NCBI RefSeq assembly: GCF_007713735.2
Contig: NZ_VMNW02000015.1
Location: 62,001-126,000, forward strand
DNA length: 64,000 nt
DNA from: Amycolatopsis acidicola
GTDB lineage: Bacteria; Actinomycetota; Actinomycetes; Mycobacteriales; Pseudonocardiaceae
Direction of reading: 5' to 3'
In this document: in pieces, positions 48,422-57,709 of the stretch
Numbering within the stretch: position 1 is the stretch's first letter
Layout: each line of letters begins with the position of its first letter
Position numbers and translations under genes: made by a program
Notes under the pieces: generated by a model
The model's input: only the letters and a program-made list of their open reading frames with translations
The model's database searches: none
What the model was told of the DNA's origin: nothing

Positions 48422-50089
48422 ATGGCCGACCTCAAGCCGCGATCCCGTGACGTGACCGATGGCCTCGAACGGGCCGCAGCCCGTGGGATGCTGCGCGCGC
48501 TCGGAATGGGCGACGAAGATTTCGCGAAGCCGCAGATCGGCATCGCCTCGTCCTGGAACGAGATCACCCCGTGCAACCTTTCGCTGCAGCGGCTCGCGCA
48601 GGCCGGAAAGCAGGGGGTGCACGCCGGCGGCGGTTACCCGCTGGAGTTCGGCACGATCTCGGTCAGCGACGGCATCAGCATGGGCCACGAGGGGATGCAC
48701 TACTCGCTGGTCTCCCGCGAGGTGATCGCCGACTCCGTGGAAACCGTGATGCAGGCCGAACGCCTCGACGGCGCGCTGCTGCTCGCGGGCTGCGACAAGA
48801 GCCTGCCGGGCATGCTGATGGCCGCGGCACGACTCGACCTCGCGGCGGTGTTCCTCTACGCGGGTTCGATCCTGCCCGGCAAGGTGGACGGTCAGGAAGT
48901 GACGATCATCGACGCCTTCGAGGCGGTCGGGGCCTGTGCTCGCGGGCTGATCTCGCGGGAGCAGGTCGACAAGATCGAGCGGGCGATCTGCCCCGGCGAA
49001 GGCGCCTGCGGCGGGATGTACACGGCGAACACGATGGCCTCCGCGGCCGAAGCGCTCGGCATGTCGCTGCCGGGGTCGGCCAGCCCGCCCTCGGTGGACC
49101 GGCGGCGCGACAGGTTCGCGCGCGAAAGCGGCGAGGCGATCGTCGGGATGCTCGAAAAGGGGATCACCGCGCGCGACGTGCTGACCCGCGAGGCGTTCGA
49201 GAACGCGATCGCCGTGGTGATGGCGCTCGGCGGTTCGACCAACGCCGTGTTGCACCTGCTGGCGATCGCGCACGAGGCCGAGGTCGAGCTGACGCTGGAC
49301 GATTTCACGCGCATCGGCGACCGCGTGCCGCACCTGGCCGACGTCAAACCGTTCGGGCGCTACGTGATGACGGCGGTGGACCGGATCGGCGGGGTGCCGG
49401 TGGTGATGAAAGCGTTGCTGGACGCGGGTTTGCTCAACGGCGACTGCCTGACGGTCACCGGCAGGACGATGGCGGAGAACCTGGACCGGTTGTCGCCGCC
49501 CGAGCTCGACGGTGACGTCATCCGCAAACTTTCGGACCCGATCCACCCGACCGGCGGCCTCACGATCCTGCACGGTTCGCTCGCGCCGGAGGGCGCGGTG
49601 GTCAAGAGCGCGGGCTTCGACTCCTCGCGTTTCGAAGGCAGGGCAAGGGTTTTCGACGGCGAGAAGGCCGCGATGGACGCGTTGGGCACGCTTGAGCCCG
49701 GCGATGTCGTGGTGATCCGCAACGAGGGTCCGCGCGGCGGGCCGGGGATGCGCGAGATGCTCGCGGTCACCGGCGCGATCAAGGGCGCGGGGCTCGGCAA
49801 GGACGTGCTGCTGCTCACCGATGGCCGGTTTTCCGGTGGTACCACGGGCTTGTGCATCGGGCACGTGGCCCCGGAGGCCGCGCACGGCGGCCCGATCGCC
49901 TTCGTCCACGACGGCGATCCGATCGTGCTGGACATGGAGAAGCGCACCCTCGACGTGCTCGTCGACGAGACGGAAATGGCGCGGCGTAAGGAAGGCTGGG
50001 AAATTCCGCCCGCGCCGCGGCGCACCGGAGTGCTGGCGAAGTACGCCGCACTGGTGGGCTCAGCGGCGAAGGGCGCGGTCTGTTCGTGA
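48422..50089 (+). CDS. ilvD: Dihydroxy-acid dehydratase IlvD
   Basis: Fe-S dehydratase of valine, isoleucine and pantothenate synthesis. 555 residues. Cluster cysteines in [10 protein letters not shown] near 51, [11 protein letters not shown] near 120 and [20 protein letters not shown] near 195, with the C-terminal [20 protein letters not shown] near 465. ATG 48422 is the family start; GTG 48413 is also possible. Divergent from the box operon. Confidence 0.96.
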   Translation: MADLKPRSRDVTDGLERAAARGMLRALGMGDEDFAKPQIGIASSWNEITPCNLSLQRLAQAGKQGVHAGGGYPLEFGTISVSDGISMGHEGMHYSLVSREVIADSVETVMQAERLDGALLLAGCDKSLPGMLMAAARLDLAAVFLYAGSILPGKVDGQEVTIIDAFEAVGACARGLISREQVDKIERAICPGEGACGGMYTANTMASAAEALGMSLPGSASPPSVDRRRDRFARESGEAIVGMLEKGITARDVLTREAFENAIAVVMALGGSTNAVLHLLAIAHEAEVELTLDDFTRIGDRVPHLADVKPFGRYVMTAVDRIGGVPVVMKALLDAGLLNGDCLTVTGRTMAENLDRLSPPELDGDVIRKLSDPIHPTGGLTILHGSLAPEGAVVKSAGFDSSRFEGRARVFDGEKAAMDALGTLEPGDVVVIRNEGPRGGPGMREMLAVTGAIKGAGLGKDVLLLTDGRFSGGTTGLCIGHVAPEAAHGGPIAFVHDGDPIVLDMEKRTLDVLVDETEMARRKEGWEIPPAPRRTGVLAKYAALVGSAAKGAVCS

Positions 50090-50095
50090 GCCGCG

Positions 50096-50539
50096 ATGAC
50101 CTTCCAGACGGCCAAAGTCGAAGAGACACCTGAAACGATCGCGCCGGACGGCTCCCGCGTGCGGCCGCTCTGCACCTTGCCGGAGCGAGCGAGCTTCGCG
50201 CGTTTCGAGTTGGCTCCGGAGCAGGTGTCGCAAGCCGTTTCCCATGCCACGGTGGAAGAAATCTGGTACGTCATCGGTGGCGCGGGCCGGATCTGGCGCG
50301 CGATGGCGGACCGGGAGGAAGTCACCGACCTCGTACCGGGCGTGTGCCTGACGCTGCCGATCAGGACCACGTTCCAGTTTCGCGCCGGACCGGAGGGCCT
50401 GCTGGTGGTCGCCGCGACCGTGCCGCCATGGCCGAACACCCCGGACGAGGCTCGCGTCGGTCGCGGCACCTGGCCGAGTGGAAGGGCCCGGCGAAAGCCC
50501 GGCACCCCACCGGACTCCCGCCGGGCCCACGTCGGCTAG
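50096..50539 (+). CDS. Cupin-fold protein
   Basis: 147 residues with a single cupin barrel: QAVSHATVEEIWYVIGGAGR near 48 (motif 1, with His and Glu; the other motif-1 ligand is weak), then VPGVCLTLPIRTTFQFRAG (motif 2, lacking the usual His). Metal binding is thus doubtful. Starts six bases after ilvD, so probably co-transcribed. The Arg/Pro-rich end runs right up to an inverted-repeat element, whose insertion may have altered the tail. Confidence 0.75.
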   Translation: MTFQTAKVEETPETIAPDGSRVRPLCTLPERASFARFELAPEQVSQAVSHATVEEIWYVIGGAGRIWRAMADREEVTDLVPGVCLTLPIRTTFQFRAGPEGLLVVAATVPPWPNTPDEARVGRGTWPSGRARRKPGTPPDSRRAHVG

Positions 50540-50610
50540 GGAGTGTTTCCAACGTGGCGGAGCCGCTTGCTGTGAGAACGGCGGCTCGCAGGCCACTCTC
50601 GAAACACTCC
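50540..50610. mobile_element. Small MITE-like inverted-repeat element, copy 2
   Basis: 71 bases filling the whole gap between the cupin TAG (50537-50539) and the convergent membrane-gene stop (50611-50613). Perfect 10-bp ends: GGAGTGTTTC and GAAACACTCC. Shares GGCGGAGCCGCTTGC and end sequences with copy 1 (6707-6808) but is shorter in the middle. No ORF. It can fold as one hairpin and could serve as a bidirectional terminator. Confidence 0.65.
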
Positions 50611-51111
50611 TCAGACCAGGTTCCCGCCGGTCGAATACGGGCCGCCCTGCTCGACGCTCGGGCTGACCTGCGGGTTCCGGCCTTCCTGGCCGGGCACCGG
50701 CGAAACCACCGGCTCGCTCAGCTGCCGGTCGATGGGCGCCTGCGCGCGGGGATCGACACCCCGCCCGCGAGTGTGCATCTCCTCGACCACCTGCTCCTCA
50801 CGCACCCTCGCCAGCACCCCGAGGGTGATGGCGTGCGCGAGCGCCAGCACGAGCAACATCACGCCGATCCGGCCGACCACCGACGGCAGCGAGCTGCCAC
50901 CGGGGAAGCCGATGGTCGACAGGAGCGCCAGTGCGCCCAGCACGACCAGGTGGAACAGCACGGTGACCAGCCGGGTCATCGACGCGCCGGCCTCCGGATT
51001 CCCTTGTGTGTTACGCAGATAGCGCTTTCCGCTGTGGTAGATGAACTGGCCGTCGATCGCGACCAGCAGGACCCCCACCACCAGGAAGGCGACATAGGCA
51101 TTGGTGTCCAC
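50611..51111 (-). CDS. Hypothetical integral membrane protein
   Basis: 166 residues. Three spans: TNAYVAFLVVGVLLVAIDGQ at the N-terminus, LVTVLFHLVVLGALALLSTI near 48 and GRIGVMLLVLALAHAITLGV near 80, followed by a charged, Pro-rich cytoplasmic tail. I do not recognise a named family. GTG 51111 has GAGGAG six bases upstream. Its stop codon abuts inverted-repeat element copy 2. Confidence 0.75.
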   Translation of the reverse strand: MDTNAYVAFLVVGVLLVAIDGQFIYHSGKRYLRNTQGNPEAGASMTRLVTVLFHLVVLGALALLSTIGFPGGSSLPSVVGRIGVMLLVLALAHAITLGVLARVREEQVVEEMHTRGRGVDPRAQAPIDRQLSEPVVSPVPGQEGRNPQVSPSVEQGGPYSTGGNLV

Positions 51112-51207
51112 GACGGGCTCCTCTCCTACACCCCGTGGGTTACCCGTCGCCCGATGCCACAAAACCGGGCACGGAATTCCCGAGGAGCCGGGCTCGTTCC
51201 CTTCACC

Positions 51208-51615
51208 ATGAGTGACCTTGCCGAACGCGTCCTCGCCGAGGCGGAGACCATCGCGGTGGTGGGGCTGAGCCGCAGCCCGCACAAGTCCGCGCATTCCGTG
51301 CCCGCCAGCCTGCAGGCCGCGGGTTTCCGGATCATCCCGGTGCATCCGTCGGCGGACGTGCTCCTCGGCGAAAGGGTGTACCGCTCCCTCGCCGAAATCC
51401 CGTTCCCCGTGGACATCGTCGACGTGTTCCGGCCCGCACCCGAGGCGCCGGGGATAGCCGGACAAGCCGTCGCGATCGGCGCGAAAGCCCTTTGGCTGCA
51501 ACAAGGCATCGTCTCGGCGGAGGCACGGCGCATCGCGACCGATGGCGAACTGGCGTATATCGAAGATCGCTGCATCGCGGTCGTCCGCGCGCTCGCGCAG
51601 CTGACCAGGCGTTAG
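51208..51615 (+). CDS. CoA-binding-domain protein (YccU/CoA_binding_2)
   Basis: 135 residues, one Rossmann domain: ETIAVVGLSRSPHKSAHSVP near 13, FRIIPVHPSADVLLGERVYR near 42, DIVDVFRPAPEAPGIAGQAV near 70 and AKALWLQQGIVSAEARRIA near 92. Matches the YccU family, which binds CoA; function is otherwise unknown. ATG 51208 has no close ribosome site. Confidence 0.88.
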   Translation: MSDLAERVLAEAETIAVVGLSRSPHKSAHSVPASLQAAGFRIIPVHPSADVLLGERVYRSLAEIPFPVDIVDVFRPAPEAPGIAGQAVAIGAKALWLQQGIVSAEARRIATDGELAYIEDRCIAVVRALAQLTRR

Positions 51616-51731
51616 CCACCGACGGCGGAAAACAACTCCTCCGGCGTGGGACTTTCGACTCTCCCGCGGACCACGCACCGGCCGGCCACAATTACGAGTC
51701 TTCTCGCCGGCGAACCGAAGAGGTGAGGTCC

Positions 51732-52274
51732 GTGACCGTGGAACACGTCGCGCCGAGGCTGCTGGACCAGTTCGCGCCCAGCTACGACTTCGTGTTGCGC
51801 GAGCATCTGCTCGTCGACACCCCGGCGACGCGCACGACGGACGCGCTCCGCAGATTCGGCTCCGACCCGGCGGCCCTGTTCGGCTGGGCCTTCGGGGTGC
51901 CGATGCCGTTGCGCCCCAACTCTTCGTCGCCGGGATTCGACGAGATCCTCAGCAACGGCCAGTGGACCGTGCTCGGCGAACGCGCCGGGCAGGAGGTCGT
52001 GCTCGGCACGGCCGGGCGGTTCTGGACCTCGTTCTCGGACTGGCAGCGGGTCAGCGCGCAGGAGTTCCCGTCGTTCCGCCGACCGCGCCGGGGCACGATC
52101 GCGATCGCGCTCTCCTACCACCCCTACCACGAAAACCGGACCCTGCTGACCTTCGAGGCGCGCGCGAAGACCACCGACGAAGTCGCCTACCGCTGGGCCG
52201 ACTGGTACTGGGAAGCCGTCAAACCCACCGCGCGATTGGTGGTGCGCCAGGTACTTCGCCGGGCGACCTGCTGA
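51732..52274 (+). CDS. Conserved hypothetical protein
   Basis: 180 residues with no domain I can name. Begins MTVEHVAPRLLDQFAPSYDF (GTG 51732, GAGG upstream), has SDWQRVSAQEFPSFRRPRRG and a strand-rich TIAIALSYHPYHENRTLLTF near 130, and an amphipathic C-terminal helix ending RQVLRRATC. The overall alternation suggests a START/SRPBCC-like fold, as a guess. Convergent with the lysozyme-like gene, almost touching it (one base between the stops). Confidence 0.6.
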   Translation: MTVEHVAPRLLDQFAPSYDFVLREHLLVDTPATRTTDALRRFGSDPAALFGWAFGVPMPLRPNSSSPGFDEILSNGQWTVLGERAGQEVVLGTAGRFWTSFSDWQRVSAQEFPSFRRPRRGTIAIALSYHPYHENRTLLTFEARAKTTDEVAYRWADWYWEAVKPTARLVVRQVLRRATC

Positions 52275-52275
52275 A

Positions 52276-53292
52276 TCAGCCGACGTAGGTGGTGAAGGCG
52301 TGATCGGCGGTGTAGCGCAACACCACGCCGACCGGCTGGTTTCCGTTGCCGTCCCGCGGGATGTCGATCGGGCCGGGCCGGTCGGTGTTGAAGACGTGAT
52401 CGTCGTTCCAGCCGCCGCCGGCGTACACCGGATCCGTGCTGACGTACTGCGTCGGCATGACGTAGGCGCACTGGTGCACGGTCACGCTATGCCCGAAAGC
52501 CGCGTAGAGGTACCAGAACAGCGGCCGCCCGGCGCACGGCAGCACGACGTGTTCGTTGGTTCCGGCTGGCACGAGCATGGTGGTCTCCTCATCGTTTTCC
52601 GGTCCCGCGCCCTGGCCGAGCAGGGCGGCGAGTTGTTCGCGGGTGCCGCGGTAGGCGTTCGCGTCGAGCGGGGCGTAACCCGCGATCCGGGCGGAACTGC
52701 TGAACTGCAGTAGCTCGACGCCGAGCCCGCCGTACCCGTCCCAGTAGCCGGCGGGCACGTCGGCCCATTCGTCGGCGAGCGAACCGACCGCCGTGTCGGG
52801 ATAGCGCGAGGACCACAACGGCGGCAACCCGGCGAGCGACGGCGAGCCCAGCTGCTGCCAGTACCAACGCGGCAGGTAGGTCAGCGGCACCAGATACCCC
52901 GCGGCGCGCACTCGGTTCACGACGTCCTGCACGAACCCGACCCCGCCGCTGCCCGACTCGACGTCCGGGATGACCGGCACCCCGTGCGGCACAACGTTTC
53001 GCACCAGGTCAGCGTGGGCCTGCGCGGACGCGCTGGAGCGCAGATACCAGTACGCCGCGGTGAGCAGCCCCGCCGCGCGCCCCTTGGCGAGGTTGTTCGC
53101 GAACGCCGGATCGGTGATCGAAGCCCCTTCGCCCGCCTTGATGATCACCAGCTCGCAGCCCTCGCGTCTCGCCTCGGCGAGATCGAGCGAGGCAGGCTGG
53201 TAGTGGCTGATGTCGAGGGCGAAGGTGACGATGACAAGCTCCTGAATACTCGTGGTGTCTCCACAGCTACCCCCGTTACACGTACGGGACAC
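52276..53292 (-). CDS. GH25/DUF1906-like lysozyme-fold protein
   Basis: Core barrel: FALDISHYQPASLD, ELVIIKAGEGASITDPAFAN, AAYWYLRSSASAQAHADLV, VIPDVESGSGG and WQQLGSPSLAG, resembling GH25 N-acetylmuramidases (catalytic Asp/Glu in D-V-E). A C-terminal ~100-residue domain (MLVPAGTNEHVVLPCAGRPL ...) is of unknown type. No signal peptide. GTG 53292 gives 338 aa, but the only good ribosome site, AGGAG, is six bases before an ATC codon at 53232. The true start is unresolved. Confidence 0.75.
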   Translation of the reverse strand: MSRTCNGGSCGDTTSIQELVIVTFALDISHYQPASLDLAEARREGCELVIIKAGEGASITDPAFANNLAKGRAAGLLTAAYWYLRSSASAQAHADLVRNVVPHGVPVIPDVESGSGGVGFVQDVVNRVRAAGYLVPLTYLPRWYWQQLGSPSLAGLPPLWSSRYPDTAVGSLADEWADVPAGYWDGYGGLGVELLQFSSSARIAGYAPLDANAYRGTREQLAALLGQGAGPENDEETTMLVPAGTNEHVVLPCAGRPLFWYLYAAFGHSVTVHQCAYVMPTQYVSTDPVYAGGGWNDDHVFNTDRPGPIDIPRDGNGNQPVGVVLRYTADHAFTTYVG

Positions 53293-53482
53293 GGGGGCGG
53301 ATCACACCGATGGTGGGAAAGCCGCGAAACCGGCATTCCGGAATGTGGCGCGCGTCACTTTCCGGGGAACGCCAACGTCAGCGGCCACAAGCACGTCACC
53401 GGCCGGGACGCAAGCAGGACTCCACCGCCGGTGAACCGTTAACCTCTTTCCTGTTAGGCAAAACTGAGGAACAGGAGCGACC

Positions 53483-53806
53483 GTGGGGCTCACGGTGGAG
53501 TGTGCACACACGCCGGAATCCGTTGTGGTCGTGGCAGACGGCGAAGTGGACGCCAGCACCGCGGCGAGGTTCAAGGAAACCGTCGCGGACGCACGGGAAA
53601 ACGGCAAGCACGCCGATGTCTACCTCGATCTGACCGCGGTCACGTTCCTCGATTCCGCCGGGCTGGCGGCTTTGGTCGAGGTGGCTAGCCAGTGTCACAA
53701 CGCCGACCAGAAGCTCCGCCTCGTGTGCACCACGCGCGCCGTGCTGAATCCCATCAAGCTCACCGGACTTGACCAGGTCTTCACGATCGTCGACTCACGC
53801 CCCTGA
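53483..53806 (+). CDS. STAS-domain anti-anti-sigma factor
   Basis: 107 residues. STAS fold with VVVVADGEVDASTAARFKET and the phosphorylatable serine in DLTAVTFLDSAGLAALVEV near 58. Such proteins sequester an anti-sigma kinase and free a stress sigma factor; no kinase or sigma gene is adjacent, so the partner is elsewhere. GTG 53483 has AGGAG five bases upstream. Confidence 0.92.
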   Translation: MGLTVECAHTPESVVVVADGEVDASTAARFKETVADARENGKHADVYLDLTAVTFLDSAGLAALVEVASQCHNADQKLRLVCTTRAVLNPIKLTGLDQVFTIVDSRP

Positions 53807-53830
53807 ACGGCGTAACGCGGATACGGCCGT

Positions 53831-55339
53831 TCAGGCGGATCGCTTGAGGCCGTTGGGAGGCCACGGTTTTTCCTTCAGCACGAAGCCCCGCACGCCCAGC
53901 CGCCGTGCCGCTTCGTCGCGCAGCTGACGCTTGAGCACTTTGCCGAGTTCGTTACGGGGCAAGGCTTTCGCGTACAACAGCCGTTTCGGCAACCGCGCCG
54001 GGCCGAGCCTGTCCAGCAGGAACTCGCTCAACCCGGCCTGGTCGAACACCGGGCCGGTGACGATCGCGGCCGCCACGTACTCGCCCAGCGCCGGGTCCGG
54101 CAGGGCGAACGCGGCGGCCTCCCGGATGCCGGGGAACTCCTGCAGCACGGTTTCGACCTCGATCGTCGAGATGTTGAGCCCGCCGGAGATCACCAGATCC
54201 TGGTGGCGGTCGAGGAGGAACAGGAAGCCGCGGGCGTCCAGGAAACCGAGGTCGCCCGTGCGCACCCACCCGTCCGGCCGGAACACGGACGCGTCGGCGT
54301 CGAGGTAGCGGCGCCGTGGGGCGTGCGGTGCGCGCAGTTCGATGTTGCCCGGTTCGTTGGGCGCCAACGGGGTTCCGGCGTCGTCCACCACGCGGACGTG
54401 CACGGAACGCCCGACCGACGCGGGGCGGACGGGGTCGAAGGTGATCTTCACGCGGGCCGGGAAGGCTTCGGTGCTGGTGTACATGTTGATCGTGGCCGCG
54501 CCGGGGAAAAGGGCGGCGAGGCCCGCCAGCGTGGCGGGTGCGATCGGGGCGCTGATCGTTCGTACCACCCGCACCGAGGGAGTGTCGACGACACTGTCCA
54601 CAAGGGACGAAGCTTGCGCGGGTACCAGCACGACGTGGGTCGGCCGGTAGTACTCGATCGCGGCGCCGAAACCCCGGTCGTCGTAGGCCGGTAGCGCGAT
54701 CACCCGGTGCGGGACGCCGTCGAGCGGCTGCAGCAACAGTCCTTGTCCGGCAAGGGAAGCGGGTTGCAGCGCGTGCAGCACCACGTGCGGTTCTCGGGCG
54801 GTGGCAACGGGTTCGTGGGTGCACAGGACGCACTCATGTGACGCGACCACGCCTTTCGGCACACCCGTGGTGCCGGCGGTGAAGAGGATCTCGGCGTCGT
54901 CCCGCGGGCACGCCCGGAGCGGGAGAGGCTGGGTCGACTGCCCGACCTCCAGCGTCCGCACCGGGACGCCGCGCACCGGCAGATCGGCGTCGGGCACCAC
55001 ACCCAGGATCACGACAGCGCCGGACTTCTCGCACACCTGACGCAGGTGGTTCTGGCCCGACCGCCGCTGCACCGGCACGGCCACGGCGCCGGCCTTGTGC
55101 ACCGCGAGGTACGAGACCGCGTAGTCGAGCAGGTCGGCGTTGTCGCCCCAGACGACGACGCGGTCACCGGGCCGGATACCCCCGGCGACCAGGCCACGGG
55201 CCGCCGCGGAGGAGCGCTCGTCCCATTCACGGAAGGTCAACCGCCCGGCGCCGACCACTTCCAAAGCCACTTCGCCAGGCCGCTCCGCCGCCCTCGCCGC
55301 GAGCCGCGCGGGCGTACATGCCGGGATGCGACTGGTCAT
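53831..55339 (-). CDS. AMP-dependent (ANL) acyl-CoA/aryl-CoA synthetase
   Basis: 502 residues. A3 core ILFTAGTTGVPKGVVASHEC near 175, A5 NMYTSTEAFPAR near 300, A7 GWVRTGDLGFLDARGFLFLL near 375, A8 HQDLVISGGLNISTIEVE and A10 LPRNELGKVLKRQLR near 475. Several class-defining positions differ from box benzoate ligase, so the substrate differs and is unknown. ATG 55339 has GAGGAGG upstream; a longer ORF start is unlikely. Confidence 0.88.
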   Translation of the reverse strand: MTSRIPACTPARLAARAAERPGEVALEVVGAGRLTFREWDERSSAAARGLVAGGIRPGDRVVVWGDNADLLDYAVSYLAVHKAGAVAVPVQRRSGQNHLRQVCEKSGAVVILGVVPDADLPVRGVPVRTLEVGQSTQPLPLRACPRDDAEILFTAGTTGVPKGVVASHECVLCTHEPVATAREPHVVLHALQPASLAGQGLLLQPLDGVPHRVIALPAYDDRGFGAAIEYYRPTHVVLVPAQASSLVDSVVDTPSVRVVRTISAPIAPATLAGLAALFPGAATINMYTSTEAFPARVKITFDPVRPASVGRSVHVRVVDDAGTPLAPNEPGNIELRAPHAPRRRYLDADASVFRPDGWVRTGDLGFLDARGFLFLLDRHQDLVISGGLNISTIEVETVLQEFPGIREAAAFALPDPALGEYVAAAIVTGPVFDQAGLSEFLLDRLGPARLPKRLLYAKALPRNELGKVLKRQLRDEAARRLGVRGFVLKEKPWPPNGLKRSA

Positions 55340-55809
55340 GGCACCTCCTCGTGACCGGGCCACTACCCGGATCGTGACGCTTTCCGCCGCCGCCAGGAAC
55401 TCGTCGAGATTCACCGCCTCGAAGCGGCCTTCGCCCGCTTGGCAAAGGTTGGCGCGCTGATGGGGCTGAGCGCCGCCCGGGCCCTGAACGTCGCCGTGCA
55501 ACTCCATCGGCAACCGCTACGCCCCACCGACCGCGATGCGGTGATCCACTTCGTCCGCCGTGATGTCGGCCGCCTCGATGTCCAGCGCCACCCGACGGAC
55601 CTGGACCGCGGTGGCCGCGCAACTTGCCGAACTGACCCAGCGCTACTCCGACGCGAATCCCGCCCGGCTGCGTGTTCCCACCGCAGCCGGTAACGCCGGG
55701 ATGAAAGCGGTGGCGTGGCGCGATCGGCGGGCTTCACGTGATCCATCACCGGCTCCGAAGCGGCCACACGCGACGGAAACAACGTGCAGCTCAACCACGA
55801 TTTCCAGTG
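55340..55809. other. Gene-poor stretch beside tRNA-Thr, possible gene remnant
   Basis: 470 bases with no confident gene. One frame reads RRRQELVEIHRLEAAFARLA then AVQLHRQPLRPTDRDA on the plus strand and another, shifted, continues AAQLAELTQRYSDANPARLR, suggesting a decayed ORF. tRNA-adjacent remnants can mark old integrations, but no integrase motif or repeat of the tRNA end is visible. Confidence 0.4.
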
Positions 55810-55882
55810 AGCCGACTAGGGGACTCGAACCCCTGACCTGCTGTTTACAAGACAGCTGCTCTACCAACTGAGCTAAGTCGGC
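55810..55882 (-). tRNA. tRNA-Thr (anticodon TGT)
   Basis: Full cloverleaf: acceptor GCCGACT/AGTCGGC, D arm GCTC...GAGC, anticodon stem GCTGT/ACAGC with loop CTTGTAA (anticodon TGT, reading ACA), T arm AGGGG-TTCGAGT-CCCCT. No encoded CCA. ACA is rare in such GC-rich genes. Confidence 0.97.
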
Positions 55883-56100
55883 CTGCTTCCGCCTGCCCCG
55901 GCGCGGGGCCTCGGTCGCGCGCTCATCATATCGGCCGCCCGGCGCGCGACTGCTGCCACCACCGGCGGTTTCGTGGATGATCGTCATGGTGGCGCACGCC
56001 ACGGTTGCTTCCTTGCAACGGCGGGCGGGGGCGTGGCGATGCTCACCGGGGAGACCGTGACAAGCCGGCTTCGGATCCCTCGTGAGGAAGTGGAGGTCCC

Positions 56101-57618
56101 ATGAAGAGCAACCAGCGCGCCCGGGGCCCGGTGACCCGGCGGCGCGGCTGGCACATCCTGGAGGCGCCCCAGGATCAGAACGTCGAAACAACCCACCGGC
56201 GGCGAAAATCGAACGAGCCGCGGCGGCGTGCGTGGCACATCCTGGAGGCGCCGACCGGGGAGTTCCCTGCCCCGGACTTCGGCGCCGAGCACGGGCCCGC
56301 GCTGCCCGACGACGCCACCGTCAACTTCGTGCTCGACCTGGCCCTGCGCATCGGTGAAGTCCAGATGGCAAGCGGGGCGGGCGCTTCCGACGTGACGGCG
56401 ACGATCATCGCGCTGACGTCGGCGCTCGGGCTGCCGCACTGCGAGGTCGACGTGATCTTCACGTCGATCACGGTCACCTGCCACCGCGGCACCGGCATGG
56501 CCCCGGTGAGCGCGCTGCGCGTGGTGCGCTCCCGCAGCCTCGACTACACCCGGCTGTCGCAGACCGAGATCCTCGTCAACCAGATCACCCGCGGCAACGT
56601 CGGCGCCGAAGAGGCGTACACCGAACTGCACAAGATCACCACCGCCCGGCACCCGTACCCGCGCTGGGTCGCGACGCTGTCCTGGGGCGGGATGGCCTTC
56701 TTCATCACCCTGCTCCTCGGCGGCACGGTCCCCATCGCGCTCGGCGCGCTGGTGATCTCGTCGCTGATCGACCGGCTGGGCAGGCTGCTGAACAAGTACG
56801 CGCTGCCGTTCTTCTTCCAGCAGGCCGTCGGCGGGCTTGTCGCCACCGGGCTGGCCACCCTCATCGTGGAGACCGGGCTGGTGCCCACCCGCTTCTCCAC
56901 GCTGGTCGCGGCCGCGGCCATCACAGTGTTGCTGTCCGGGCTGTCCACGGTCTCCGCGGTGCAGGACGCCATCACCGGTTACAACGTCACGGCCGCGGGC
57001 CGCACGATGGAGACCGCGTTGATGTCGGCCGGGCTGATCACCGGGGTGGCGCTCGCACTGAGCATCGCCAAGGCGAGACATTTCGTGGTGGTCGAGCCCG
57101 AACTACCCACGCAGACCGCGCTGGCGCTGCCGGTCATGATCGTCGCGGGTGCCGGCACAGCCGCTTGCTTCGCGCTCGGCAGCTACTCCATGCTCCGCTC
57201 GCTGCTGGTCGCCGCGGCCGCGGGCGCGATCGGCGCCGGTGTGTACGGCGGGCTGCTGCTCCTCAAGTTCGACCAGATCACGTCGTCGGCGGTCGCGGCG
57301 ACGCTCGTCGGGTTCTGCGGCGGCGTGCTGTCCCGGCGGTTGAAGGTGACCCCGCTGGTGGTGGCCGTGTCCGGCATCACGCCCCTGTTGCCCGGTCTGT
57401 CCACGTACCGTGGCCTGTACGAGCTGGCCACCCAAGGCGGAGGGAACATATCCACCCTTATGCAGGCGGTCACGATCGGGCTTGCACTGGCCGCCGGCGT
57501 GGTACTCGGCGAATACCTCGCCCAGCCGGTCCGCACCGGGCTCGGCAGGCTCGAACGGAAGCTCGCGGGGCCGCGGATGGCGGGCCCGCTCAGGCCTTCG
57601 GAGGGACGTCTGGAGTAG
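56101..57618 (+). CDS. ThrE-family threonine/serine exporter
   Basis: 505 residues. N-terminal cytosolic ThrE domain (about 60-190; DLALRIGEVQMASGAGASDV, TCHRGTGMAPVSALRVVRSR), then about ten spans: PYPRWVATLSWGGMAFFITL onward and a second ThrE_2-type bundle from about 345. Exports Thr/Ser in Corynebacterium. The N-terminal 50 residues hold an in-frame repeat (see finding). ATG 56101 has GGAGG four bases upstream. Next to a tRNA-Thr gene on the other strand. Confidence 0.9.
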   Translation: MKSNQRARGPVTRRRGWHILEAPQDQNVETTHRRRKSNEPRRRAWHILEAPTGEFPAPDFGAEHGPALPDDATVNFVLDLALRIGEVQMASGAGASDVTATIIALTSALGLPHCEVDVIFTSITVTCHRGTGMAPVSALRVVRSRSLDYTRLSQTEILVNQITRGNVGAEEAYTELHKITTARHPYPRWVATLSWGGMAFFITLLLGGTVPIALGALVISSLIDRLGRLLNKYALPFFFQQAVGGLVATGLATLIVETGLVPTRFSTLVAAAAITVLLSGLSTVSAVQDAITGYNVTAAGRTMETALMSAGLITGVALALSIAKARHFVVVEPELPTQTALALPVMIVAGAGTAACFALGSYSMLRSLLVAAAAGAIGAGVYGGLLLLKFDQITSSAVAATLVGFCGGVLSRRLKVTPLVVAVSGITPLLPGLSTYRGLYELATQGGGNISTLMQAVTIGLALAAGVVLGEYLAQPVRTGLGRLERKLAGPRMAGPLRPSEGRLE

Positions 57619-57709
57619 CCGGCCAAGCCACCCTCGCGGTCAACTTGCCGCGCCCGGAACGAGATAGTGTTCTGGGTGCCGCGCTCGAAATGGGCAAGGA
57701 GCAGCTAGC

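Noticed and set aside
55340-55809. Integrated element at tRNA-Thr
   Set aside because: No integrase, no duplicated tRNA 3' end; only a possible decayed ORF.
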